Shown: in pieces, positions 48,886 to 58,418 of the stretch
Layout of the letters: the number at the start of each line of letters is the position of its first letter
Position numbering within the stretch: the first letter of the stretch is position 1
Source: Motacilla alba alba
Taxonomy: Eukaryota; Chordata; Aves; Passeriformes; Motacillidae
Length of the DNA stretch: 64,000 nucleotides
Assembly: GCF_015832195.1 (NCBI RefSeq)
Contig: NC_052032.1
Location: 5,028,618-5,092,617, forward strand
Direction: 5' to 3'
Program-made: the position numbers and the translations under genes
Notes under the pieces: generated by a model
Databases searched by the model: none
The model's input: the letters and a program-made list of their open reading frames with translations, nothing else
Told to the model about the DNA's origin: nothing

Positions 48886-49894
48886 GTAAGTGCCCGAGGC
48901 AGGGGGAGGGAGCAGGGCAGGGGCACCCAGGGCGGCAGGAGGTGGCACCGCTGCCCTCACCTGCCTCAGGGAATCCCGTGGAGCTGCTGCGGACAGCAGG
49001 GACCTGCCGGTCACCCCGGGGCTCCACGGCTGGCTGGGTGGCGCTTTGGATGAGGAGGGGAAGCAGGGATGGAGGTTTTATCCACATGTGGAAGTCCCCT
49101 CTCCTGCCAGAGCTGGCCAAGAGGATTTGGGATCCAACTTGTTCTGATGGACCTCGCGTAGGGAAACTCAGCGCCCTGTTCCTGCCCTCTGGGATGCAGA
49201 TTCCCTCCCTCGGTGCTGGAACGAGAGGGGCTCTGGAGATGCCCTGGGGAAGCAGAGCAGCTCAAGGAGGGGAACAGGGGCATGGGGGACTTTTCTCCTC
49301 CAAGCCTGAGTCCCATCCACAGGCTCCCAGCCGCCTGCACCAAGCACTGATCCAAGGGAAAAGCCATGTCAGGTGCTTTATAAGGTGGGTCCAGGCCAGT
49401 TTGGGGCTCCTGGCCCTGGACAGGTGAGTGCAGGGGGCTGCAATTTCCATCAGCAGCCTCCCCAGAGAAGGGCCTGTGCTTCCCTCCCTGGAGCCTGGAC
49501 AGGGTCGTCAATTCTTTCCTGGCAGCTCTGGCCAAAGGAGTTTCCCTTTTTCTTTCTTTCTTCTTCTTATTTTTTTCTCTTTTTTTTTTTTCTTTTTTTT
49601 TTTTAATTATTTATTTATTTTGTATAATTTCTCGTAAATGCTTCGCTGTTACAGAGGAGGGCAGCAGAGAGAGGCAGTAAGGACATCCTTAAATAATTTT
49701 CATTTCTCAAAATCTGCCTTTTCCTCTTCTCTCTAAGTCCAGAGGAGAGATCCTTGGGGGGTGGGAGGCACATCTGCATTGCAAATAAAAATAATCATTA
49801 CAACCACCAACCAACCAACAACAAAAAATGTAACAGCTAAGAAAAAACACTTGAAATCACGGACTTTGGGAATCAGAGATCACAGAAATTGCAC
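48886..49894. other. Promoter-proximal spacer with polypyrimidine tract
   Basis: No coding exon is accepted. A long polypyrimidine tract at about 49544-49603 precedes TGTTACAG ending at 49654, which could serve as a 3' splice site. Downstream is an A-rich segment with CCAACCAACCAACAACAAAAA near 49806. Confidence 0.45.
49544..49603 (+). repeat. Polypyrimidine/poly-T tract
   Basis: About 60 bases are almost entirely C and T, with T-runs of up to 12. They are followed by an A/T-rich segment and CTGTTACAG. Besides being simple sequence, it could serve a splice acceptor at 49654. Confidence 0.85.
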
Positions 49895-49904
49895 TATTTA
49901 TAAG
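49895..49904 (+). promoter_or_regulatory. TATA-like box, likely COL27A1 promoter
   Basis: TATTTATAAG lies 344 bp upstream of the accepted start codon and about 260 bp before the CpG island. Transcription would be expected to start near 49925-49935 and would give a leader of about 310 nt. The start site is not proven, and CpG-island promoters often initiate at several sites without TATA. Confidence 0.5.
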
Positions 49905-49937
49905 GAGAGGAAAAAAAAGGCAAGAAATCCAGCGACC

Positions 49938-50021
49938 ATGGGCCAGCCTGGCTTCCTAGAGTGTACTTTGTGTTCTCTCTCCTTTTTCCAAGGTAATTGC
50001 AGTCTGCCGAGAGGGAGTTAA
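49938..50021 (+). other. Upstream ORF 1 in the inferred COL27A1 leader (27 codons)
   Basis: The ATG lies in a near-ideal Kozak context (GCGACCATGG). The frame of 27 codons stops with TAA, immediately followed by the ATG of the next uORF. If transcription starts near 49925-49935 this start would be very close to the cap and might be skipped. Confidence 0.4.
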
Positions 50022-50105
50022 ATGGGATTAAAAGATCTGTGTAAGCAAAAGGACCCAGAAGAGAAGGAGGAAGGAGTGAGCCGTCCGGGCCAGGGGTGTC
50101 TGTGA
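50022..50105 (+). other. Upstream ORF 2 (27 codons)
   Basis: The ATG directly follows the TAA of uORF 1, and the frame ends with TGA at 50103-50105. The peptide is lysine/glutamate-rich in its first half. Coding function is unknown, and the likely role is control of ribosome access to the main start. Confidence 0.35.
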
Positions 50106-50156
50106 CACAGCTGAACCCCTTAGCGAGGCAGAGAGCCGAGCTCCTGGGAAGGAAGG

Positions 50157-50192
50157 ATGTACCCACAAACCGCCTTATCCCCCGATTTCTGA
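50157..50192 (+). other. Upstream ORF 3 (11 codons)
   Basis: The frame starts ATGTACCCAC and stops with TGA, whose last base is the first base of the ATG of uORF 4. The start context is GGATG, with A at -3. Confidence 0.35.
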
Positions 50193-50233
50193 TGGATTGC
50201 CGCAAAAATTGCCCGAAAGAGACAATGCACTAA
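50192..50233 (+). other. Upstream ORF 4 (13 codons)
   Basis: It begins ATGGATTGCCGC, contains a second in-frame ATG at 50225 and stops with TAA only 5 nt before the main ATG at 50239. Such close spacing normally disfavours reinitiation, so this frame could reduce COL27A1 translation. Confidence 0.4.
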
Positions 50234-50238
50234 ACGTG

Positions 50239-50294
50239 ATGGAGCCGGAATCAGAGCCGGTCTCCAGACTCAGAGCTACAGCGGCAGGCAGGGG
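50239..50294 (+). CDS. COL27A1: COL27A1 exon 1, coding part (start of signal peptide)
   Basis: The start codon has a good context (G at -3 and +4). The exon encodes 18 full codons, MEPESEPVSRLRATAAGR, plus two bases, and ends at GGGG|GTGAGT, a strong donor. Its phase of 2 is exactly what exon 2 needs. The basic, Ala/Gly-rich end (RLRATAAGRG) resembles the N-terminus I remember for human COL27A1, which has an Arg/Ala/Gly-rich stretch before its hydrophobic core. This decided the choice over the competing start at 48827. The frame upstream of the ATG stays open for at least 50 bases, so the ATG choice rests on context and homology. Confidence 0.8.
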
Positions 50295-52140
50295 GTGAGT
50301 ACAAACTCCGCTACTCCCGGCGCTGGGAAGGGAATCCCGGGCGGGCTGGGGGTGCCGGGGAGCCGCGGGATCCCGGCGTTTGGGAACGGGCTGGGGGACG
50401 ACATTCCTCGGCCAGGGGATGATGTGAAAACTCCCGCTCTGGAGAGGAGAACGGGCTGCGAGCAGGGAGGCCACGCTGCGGAGCGGGAGAGGGGGAAATG
50501 GGGCTGCGCCGTGCGGGGATCGGCGGCGGGACGGCCGGGAGGAGCCCCCCAAACCCCCCCATCCCCACGCACCGGGACAGGGGCTCCCAGCCCCGGGGGC
50601 TGCTCCGGGAGGCGGCTCCGCTGCAGCCCCCAGGCAGATGCAGGAGCGGGAGAGCCGCTGCCCCTCGCAGCCCTCACCCTGCCCTGCACGGGGGGCTCCC
50701 AGCCCCTCCTGGGGGCAGGGGCTGCTGCTGCTCAGCCTGTCCCTCGGGGACACGGGGACCTGGGTCGTGCCGCGGGGGCTGGGAGAGCCCGGAGGGCTGC
50801 GGCACGGCGGAGGTGCGCGGTGGCAGCTCTTCATGTGCTCGGCACACACAAAACGCTGCTCCCTCTCCATCCGTGTGTGAAAAGATCCCGGCGCACACCC
50901 TGCCCGTCCCCCTTCTCCCACAGCTGGGGCCGAATTTTACTGTTTTCGTTGTTAAACGCGTTGGTGGTGGTGGTTTTGTTGTTGTTATTATTTTCCTGGG
51001 GTCCCGCAAAGGGTTAATCCCGCTGGCTGCGTTGTCGGATGTACTGATGATTTACCGACACTCCCTTGGAAAGGCTGGGATTCTTCTGCCTGGCAGTTTG
51101 AAAAAGTTGTGTACAGGATCCCTCTGCCCGGCTGGGCTGCGAGATGGGGGAAAGAGGGGGACCGGGGGAGGGGATTTGGGGGCAGCCCCCCTCCACCGCC
51201 GGGGTCATCCTGTTGCCGCCCCATTCCCAGAGCCGGAGGTGGATGAATGTGCAGCTCCCTTTGGAGGCTCAGTCTGCGTGTGGAGTTACACGGAGAGCCC
51301 AGACCCCTTCCCAGGGGCTGCAGCTGCGCTCCTCGACAAATTTTCTGTGTGTTTATATACTCACAAGGGCTGAATCTCAGCGCTTTGGGGGTCTTGCGGT
51401 GTGGGGGTTTTGTATGGGGGGGGTTAGCGTAGATGTGGCTGTGGCGTGCCTGGAGCCGCTGGTAACTGCAGCATCTCGCATTTACACCTTTTAGCGCTGG
51501 GCAGGGTCTGGGAGAACCGCCTGGGACCGTGCAAGGGTGGCTGGCGTCAGAAAGGGAGCAGCCCCAAGGGGGACAGACAGAGAAAGGTTCCTTTGAAAGA
51601 GCACGAGCAGCGTGTCACAGCCAGGGGACGGGCTCCGCTCCGGAGCGACACTTGGCACCAGGCACAGCCGCTGACAGGGCACCAGCCGCTCCGCCCGGCC
51701 CCGGGATCACGCTGCCCATGGGGACAGCGAGATGCTGCCCAGGTGCCAGGTCCCGCCTGGGGACAGATCGGAGCCCCGTGAGCGCGGTTCAGAAGGAGGG
51801 ACCCAGGGGCTCCCGGCCTGCCGGAGATCCCTGCCTGCTCCTGCCTCAGGGTGTGCCCGGCTGGCACAGCCCTGCCGTGGGCTGTGAGCCTCGCCGTGCC
51901 GCGGGCATCTGCCTTTGCTCTGTCCCGGTGCCGCCTTTGGTTCGGGGTGCTCCCCGGCCTGTCCCCCCGCCGTGTGCTGCTCCGGTCCCTCCTCAGCAGA
52001 GGTCGCTTGCTGCCCTTCGCATCATCTCCCGGAGGGATTTCGCTGCTGGATCTGACTCGCTTGGCCGAGCGCCGGGCATCCCACCGCCCCCGCGGCTCCA
52101 GGGTGCCCTTGAGGTCACCTCCCTTGGGGACGGTGGCCTG

Positions 52141-53919
52141 AGCCCGCGGCTGGCATGTCCCTGGGCTCGCCGGGCCACCCTTGGGCTGGGGGAGGGCTGT
52201 GCTGCCTGGGGACAGCTGGCGATGGGAGTGATCTGGTGCATTCCCGAGTGGCACTGGGGGTTCCTCTTGTACCAGCGCTCCTGCAGCTGCTTCTGGAGCA
52301 GGGCTGGTGGCTGGGGAGCTGGTGGCCCTACAGGAGACCTGCGGGTGGCAGTGGCAGGGCTGGCTCCCCAGGGGAGGAGCGGCAGTCACAGAGTATGCTG
52401 GAAGGCTTGAGCTGCCAAAGTTTGTAAAACCAGGAGAACACTAAGTTGCACAGGTTCTTCAAGCTTAGAGGGCCCCTCTTGGTAATTTTTGATGAGCACA
52501 GGCCCCCCAGAACTCAGGGGAGGGTTTGCATTCCACTGCACATCGAGCGCGTGTCCAGGTGCTGTTGCACTGCGCTTGTGTGACTTTGGCCCATTCAGCC
52601 CCAGTGCCCCTTGCTGGCCATGGAGGAGGCTCGATGCTCCTGGAGACCTCTGATGGGTGACAGCCTGCTGCCACAGCCCTGGTGGTGGCAGAATGCTCCC
52701 CTGTGTGCTGGATGAGGAAGCTGCACACATGGTGCTACAGCATCCCCCCCGGCACCATCAGGGTGGGTCAGCCCTTGGGAAGGCCTAAAAGGGCTGGAGG
52801 GAGGCATGGATCCTTGTTAAGAGGAAAAGAGGATTGCTTGCAAGCTGGGCGGGTGGTCTGGGGACAGATTATGGTACTGCTGGACAAATTCAGCAATAGA
52901 GTGGCAAATGATGTGTGTGCTGGGTGCTAGGGGGTAGAGAGGAGGCAAATGCACCTGGAGATGTGTCCTGTGAGGGATAGACAGCATCACAGTCCAGGAC
53001 CACCCTGCTGCTATTTCCATGTGTCTCTCTGAGCGTGTGCTTTATTGAAATAAAGCTCCAGCTTCATCCCTTTCTGCAATGGGTTGAGGGGTTAAAATCT
53101 GCCCTGCTTAATATCTCTGTCCATGGAGATTCTGTTACTGACTGAAGGTTGCCCAGGTTTGTGGCGAGATTGTTGTTGGAAATCTCCGCCCAGGGACAAA
53201 CACAGGGTTTGTGGGTTTTTTTTCCCCCTTCCCTTTCTTTGCCAATTTGTTGGGGACATAAGTAGAAATGATGGACGCTTTTACTGAAGCAAATGGAAAC
53301 AATGGGGAATTCTATATGGCTCTGCCAAACCCCATTCACAAAATGAAGGAATGCAAAGGCGTTTGTTGGAAGGACAAAAAAGGAGTTAGATGACAGATCA
53401 GGCTTAGCACTTCTGTTTGTCGAGGGCTCCAGTTACTGGAGAACACAAAGGCCAGGGCCAGCACTGAGTGTTGTCACTTCACACAGCAGCAAAGGCAATA
53501 TCCCAGGCAGACAGGGATGGGGAGCGGAGGGCAGGCGAGTGGTGGGTTCCCAGGAAAGATCCCCCACTGTGGAGAGCTGCTGGGAGCTGCCCGGAGGGTG
53601 TTTGAGCCTTATCAGTCTGGCATCTCTCATGTGGGGAGGCAGGTTGGCACCGGGAGCGGCTCAGCTCTGGGACAGCTCTGTGCAGTGAGTGCACAGGCTC
53701 CAGTTCCACTCAGGAGGACAAGAACCAGGGGTTTGGGACCCTTCAGCCTCTGTCTGCAGGTGCCAGCCTAAACCCCTGAGAGGCCCTCGAGGGGTGAGGT
53801 CACCCTGGCCATGCTGGGGCTTCACCCCACCTTCTGTGCACTGCAGGTCTGGATGGCCCCCCTGGAGAAGTCCTGAGAGGAGCTGCAGGTGCCAGATGAG
53901 CAAATATCAGGCCTTTATG
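52141..53919. other. Intron 1 sequence without exon
   Basis: No exon or clear transposon is seen. Notable sequence includes AAACAATGG, a SOX-type core, at 53289-53297, and the symmetrical GCTTTATTGAAATAAAGC at 53039-53056. The segment around 52.4-53.1 kb might be a decayed LTR because it ends with an AATAAA signal, but I cannot identify a family. Confidence 0.45.
53039..53056. other. Inverted repeat with AATAAA on both strands
   Basis: GCTTTATT and AATAAAGC are exact 8-bp inverted arms around GA. The plus strand has AATAAA at 53049-53054 and the minus strand has it at 53041-53046. In principle it is a bidirectional poly(A) signal inside intron 1. Use of either signal is unproven. Confidence 0.5.
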
Positions 53920-54020
53920 GATCCAACTCTCCTGCTATGGGCAGGGACACCTTCCAGTAGCCCAGGCTGGTCTAAGCCCTATCCAACACGGCCTTGAACA
54001 CTTCCAGGGATAGGGATTTC
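53920..54020 (-). mobile_element. CR1 LINE fragment in intron 1
   Basis: Plus-strand landmarks are CTGCTATGGGCAGGGACACC, TTCCAGTAGCCCAGGCTGGT and CCTTGAACACTTCCAGGGAT. About 100 bp of a minus-strand CR1 3' region remain. Confidence 0.88.
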
Positions 54021-55380
54021 ATTTTTCCTTACCTAATGCTGACATCTTCTAGATCACTCTGTTAAGAATGGATTTCTAGGGGCCATATCTCTTTGCCTGC
54101 TCAATACTTTTCCTTAAAAATGTAGCTGCTGAATGGGGATTGAAAAGTAATAGTATTTCAGTTGTTTCAGAAACTTTGCCTTTATCACTCTGGGGTTTGC
54201 AGCAGTGCCTGTGTACAAAGTCTTTGCCTGGAGGTGTAAGTCAATACCTCATTTATACTGCAGGAGAGGTGCAGCACAGGACTGAGCAGGGTCATTATGG
54301 GGACATCCACATAGTTGTGTGTTTCCATTGCTCTTGCCAGAAATCGAGGGGGAGTGGAGAAATACCATCATTTCCAGAAGCCCCAGAAGCTCCACAGAGG
54401 AGGTTGCTGGTACAAAATAAGATTTCTACCCCAAAAACCTGGGATGGAATCGATGCACAGTACAATTTAGAGCCTCAGTTTATAGGTTGTGCTTTGCTTC
54501 CTGTTTGTCATAACTGCTTGGGAGTCTCACAGAACATCACCTCCAGTCGTGTGCAAAGGATCTTAAGCCACACATGCATTTTCTCTTTTTTTAAGATACA
54601 GGATACAGTCTGATCTACAGCTAGAAATGCAGATTTGCTTTTCTTGAAAAGCAATTTTCAGCCTCCAGCTGGCTTTGTGGTCTTTTGAACAGGAAGAATA
54701 TACACCTGAATGAAGAAAAGTGGTGGGGGAATTGTTTTTCCACCTTGCAGTAATGTTGGCAATTTCAAAGCCATTTCCCCACTGTAAATGAGTGAGAAAA
54801 CAAAATAAAAAATTAAATGCTGCCATGGGCTGTTGAAATATTTCATTCAGCTTCAACCCATCATCTAAACAAACAAATTGTCAAAATCATTTAGACTTCA
54901 TATTTTAAGGCAGGGCAAACCTTTTATTAAAGAAAAAAAGCTGAAATTGTTCCAAACCAATTCCAGAAATAGTAGGGAATTAGCTGATCACAATTATTTT
55001 ACAGGTTGCCTCAGCTTTGTCAAATTGTCACTTCCTCGAGGACAATTTGTGACCAAGTTTACCCTGAAGGCTGTTGTGTTCCTGCTGTCCTTAATTCAGT
55101 GCTGGGCTTTTTATTCCAGCACTTGTCTGGTTAGAAGGCAATAAGGGTGTTTGTGCTTCTCTGTCCCTCTCAGTTGTACTTTTCCTTGGACTCCTGGCAC
55201 TGGTCAGTTCCCGTGGACTGATCCACAGGAGTTTGCCAAAAGTAGGGAAGTAAAATTAAGCTGTAGTCAGTAACTTCAGTTTGCTATAAAGGGAGTTGGT
55301 GTCTGCATTGGAAAACTGTGAAGGCTCATGTGAGCTTACATCATGTGTGCTGTGGGGCACCTCCACACCCAGGGGCTGCA
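54021..55380. other. Intron 1 sequence without exon
   Basis: No exon is seen. The segment from 54.55 to 55.1 kb is A/T-rich and repeat-free, and contains the inverted ACAAT pair at 55021-55049. Confidence 0.5.
55021..55049. promoter_or_regulatory. Inverted ACAAT pair, possible SOX site (candidate)
   Basis: CAAATTGTC and GACAATTTG are exact 9-bp inverted arms separated by 11 bp. Each contains ACAAT, the core bound by SOX-family HMG boxes, in opposite orientation. SOX9, as established, binds paired inverted sites in cartilage collagen genes, usually with a shorter spacer (about 3-5 bp). The wider spacing here makes this a weak but testable candidate. Confidence 0.35.
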
Positions 55381-55765
55381 GCAGTGGTTTGGGTCGGAGG
55401 GGACCATAAAAGTTCATCCCGTTCCATCCCCTGCCGTGGGCAAGGACATCTTCCACTGTCCCAGGCTGCTCCAAGCTCCATCCAGCCTGACCTTGGGCAC
55501 TTCCAGTGATGGGGCAGCTACAGCTTCTCTGGGCACCCTGTGTCTCACCACCCTCACAGGGAACAATTGCTTCCTAACGTCGATGCTCAATCTGCCACCT
55601 TCAGTTTAAAGCCTTCCTCTTCGTCCTGTCCCTCCATGCCCCTGTCCAAATCACTCTCCATCTCTCTTGGAGCCCCTTTAGGCACTGGAAGGTGCTCTAA
55701 GTTCTCTCTTGAGCATTCTCTTCTCCAGGCCAACAGCCCCAGGATCCTCATGGTGGTACTCACAG
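55381..55765 (-). mobile_element. CR1 LINE fragment in intron 1
   Basis: Plus-strand landmarks are AGTGGTTTGGGTCGGAGGGG, CCCTGCCGTGGGCAAGGACA, TGCTCCAAGCTCCATCCAGC, ACAGCTTCTCTGGGCACCCT, CTCACCACCCTCACAGGGAA and CATTCTCTTCTCCAGGCCAA. With about 385 bp it is one of the longer CR1 remnants here, in minus orientation and without coding capacity. Confidence 0.93.
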
Positions 55766-58347
55766 AGCCTGAGAATAAAATAAATAAACACTTTTAGTGG
55801 TGTCTCTTGATAGAGTGGAAATCAGTGCTCATGGGAGGAAGCTGAGATAAAGGCAAGGTGGGTTTGATAGCTCTATATAAGGAGAAAAATCTTCTTTACT
55901 CTTGCTGCTCAAGCTGCCTATGCAGCTCTGTCGCTGCAGAGCTGTAACGGAAAAAGAGCCTGCATTAAAAATCCCGGGATAATTAACAGCCCCATCACTC
56001 ACTCGGCTGCCATTTGGAAGCTGCTCTTGCTTTTTCCATTAAGTTGGTGAATTTTGCCAAAGTGTTTTTCTTCAGTGTTTTGGCACCCGGCCCCGCTCTC
56101 AACTCTTACGGTGTTGGCCATGTGAGGGGTCCAGGAGCAGGGCTGGGGCCAGCTGGATCCCACACTGTGCATTCGTCTCCTTCACAGCCTGAGAGTGTCA
56201 CTGGAATGAAATTACGTGCTGGATTTTCCCCCAAGACTTGTTCTCCTCATTGTGTCAATCAACAGGGAGTTTGGTTTGTGAAGGCACCCCTCAAAAAAAA
56301 CAAGAAGTGGACTTCAGAGTGTTGTGAGCAGCAGTGGTTGTACAAATTGATCTCCCTAGAGCACAGGTTCTTAACACCTGGGACTGCTGCAGGTGATGAT
56401 CCCCTTCCCTGCCCTCCTGTGCTCCATCAGGCAGTCAAGCCCAGCTGGTGACACCCAGTCAGGTCTTTGCTCCATGCACACATGGAATTGTGTCCACATC
56501 TTAAACTCTGTCGGAGATGAGCACAGAAATTCAGGTTGTCTTGTGAAGTGGATTTTAGCCTCTCTCAGGTCAAAAAAAAAAAAAATACTGCCAGAGGTGG
56601 CCATGAAGAATCATCCTGTTCTGCTTCCCTCCCTCCACTCCCTGAAGGTGCTGGGACAGCAGCTGTCCTTGGGCTTGGCAGTGCCTTCATCCCAACAGCT
56701 GTGCGCCAGGGGATGAAGCTGTCGGAAAAGAACCAGGGCTCCCCAGCTGGAGATCTCTGGAGAGTGGTGAGGATCTCCTGGTTAGGATATGGCTGGCTGT
56801 AGGACATGGCAAAAGAACACCAGGACTGGGCTATTCCTGGCTGTTCTTCCATAAACTAAAGCACTCCCAGAGCTCCTGAAATGTGCAGCCCAGTGTCAGG
56901 GTGATGGAAACAGCAAAGGAGGACATGGATTGCTTCAGCTCATTTCTTTCCCAGTTGATGTGGGACCACTCCAGTACTTTATCTCTTTAAGCCTTAAAAT
57001 ATTAGTTAGTGGCTGGATTCCTGGATGGATTTTTACATTCAAGGCCAGGTTTCCCCACTGATGTAAATCACTGTGGCTTTGTGTTAGCTCTGGGAAAGGG
57101 TCTGCTGCACCGGGTGAGGATTGGCCAGGGTAATACATTGTCTCAGAGAATGATTTCTTGGGCTAAAGCTGAAGCTTGAAGGCAGGAGCAGAGTGGTTTG
57201 ATTCATGACTTGTGCATCAGATGTGGAGAGAGGAGCAAGCTGCTCTTTGGCATGGCTTTGCACAGTCCAGTGCTCACATTGGCTAGGCTGAAGTGACAAA
57301 CAACCTGTGGATGTCCCACACTGCTGCCTCCTGGCTGAGGACTTTCTGTAGTTTACATTTCTGTCTGTTCTTCCAGCAGCCTTTGCTGATGAAGCTGTTA
57401 AATATCCTCTCTAGAAGATGAGGGAATTCAATTTTCAAACTTTCCACTGACAGCTTTAAGTGAGCCTAACCAAGGAGTTTCCCATGTTCTTTAGTTGGCT
57501 ACAAATCAAGGAAGCTGATGGGGGAAAGGGGGAATTTTAGTTACCTTTCTGGTAAAAGGTTTTTTTCCCTGAGCTGCTGTTTTCAATGGCACTTGAAGGC
57601 TTAAAGCCGACCTAACAAAGGGGTTTGTCAAATTCCCTCTCAGGCATGGAAGGGCCTGTGAGAGCACAGGGTTGGAAGTCTGTGGATCTCCCATTTTCTA
57701 AGCTTTCCTGCTACCCCAGGCTTGTGAGAAGGTTCTCAGTGGCTCAGCACAGGGTGCTGAGTGGTGAGAAGCTGTCCTCATCTTTGTGCCTGGGTGCAAA
57801 ATGAGAAACAGACCCATGTAGGATTTTTCATGCTAAGGATATTGTTAAGCACACAGTAAAGCAGGAGGACTCAGGATTTGTTTGCTGGGGTGACAGGGCA
57901 CTGAGTGTCAGCCCATTTCCTACCCATGTCCCCACAGCCCTGCACGTGCATTCCTGGCAGGGCTTTTGGGCCTCCCAGCTTTGAATGATTTCTCCATTCC
58001 CTTGCATTCCTGGTGGTCTGTCCTAGGTGGGCTGAGTGCCAAAGAGCAGCAGTAGCAAAGGCACTGATGGCCCAGCAGTGATGGCCCTGCCTCTCAAAAC
58101 ACGGGGCTGCTCCCTGTTCAAGGCTCCTAATTCCCCTGGGAAACCTTTCCACTAAGTTCAGTGGGCTTTGGATGACTTTGAAGCAGAAAAAGAAGGTCTT
58201 AGCCTTGATCTACTTCCTGGAGTCATGCTGGCACTGGCACTGCCTTTGCTAGACTTGGGGTCAAGGAGAAGACCTTTAACAATGGAATTGGTTTTGTTAC
58301 TGTTGTTGTAGAAATGCATTATTTTTTTTCTTCTCTTCCAATTTTAG
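55766..58347. other. Intron 1 sequence up to exon 2
   Basis: No further exon is seen. A 13-A run occurs at 56573-56585. The last 40 bases before exon 2 form a good pyrimidine tract (TTTTTTTTCTTCTCTTCC) and end in TTTTAG. Confidence 0.5.
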
Positions 58348-58418
58348 GGGATTCTGCTTTCTCTGGACAATATTGTGTTTTACTTCGTTCCTGGGATTCA
58401 CACAGGGAAATTCTGAAG
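58348..58418 (+). CDS. COL27A1: COL27A1 exon 2 (hydrophobic core of signal peptide)
   Basis: This 71-bp exon has a TTTTAG acceptor and a GAAG|GTAACT donor. It takes two bases from exon 1 and passes one base on, so its phases are 2 in and 1 out. It encodes residues 20-42, reading GFCFLWTILCFTSFLGFTQG then NSE. This is a hydrophobic signal-peptide core (about residues 21-36) with a likely cleavage after TQG, before NSED. Order and spacing match what I remember of the human protein (FLFSW core, then STQG, then APED). The peptide directs the procollagen chain into the secretory pathway. Cleavage position is inferred. Confidence 0.9.

Larger units (their letters stand above)
50160..52140. promoter_or_regulatory. 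CpG island over exon 1 and the start of intron 1
   Basis: CpG dinucleotides are dense from about 50.16 to 50.83 kb and again from 51.48 to 52.12 kb, with a moderately dense middle. The rest of the window is CpG-poor. The island begins beside the inferred transcription start and extends into intron 1, as is usual for vertebrate developmental genes. Long frames on both strands (for example plus 50498-51373 and minus 51547-52389) result from scarce A/T-rich stop codons. Confidence 0.85.
50295..58347 (+). other. COL27A1: COL27A1 intron 1 (about 8.05 kb)
   Basis: The intron begins GTGAGTAC and ends with TTCTCTTCCAATTTTAG. It holds most of the CpG island, two CR1 fragments, a paired ACAAT-type motif at 55021-55049 and poly(A) hexamers on both strands at 53041-53054. 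First introns of fibrillar collagen genes often carry enhancers, so these are reasonable places to look. No coding exon is seen inside. Confidence 0.8.

Noticed and set aside
48840..49427. 195-codon frame starting at the strong-context ATG 48840
   Set aside because: Reading through passes the GTAAGT donor, and when spliced to exon 2 it is out of frame with the collagen domain. The rest is low-complexity.
50498..51373. 291-codon plus-strand frame in the CpG island
   Set aside because: It lies in intron 1, overlaps other open frames on both strands, and is Pro/Arg/Gly-rich as expected of GC-rich DNA with few stops.
51547..52389. 280-codon minus-strand frame in the CpG island
   Set aside because: It is antisense to an equally long plus-strand frame, with no recognisable domain or splice structure. 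GC-rich composition explains it.
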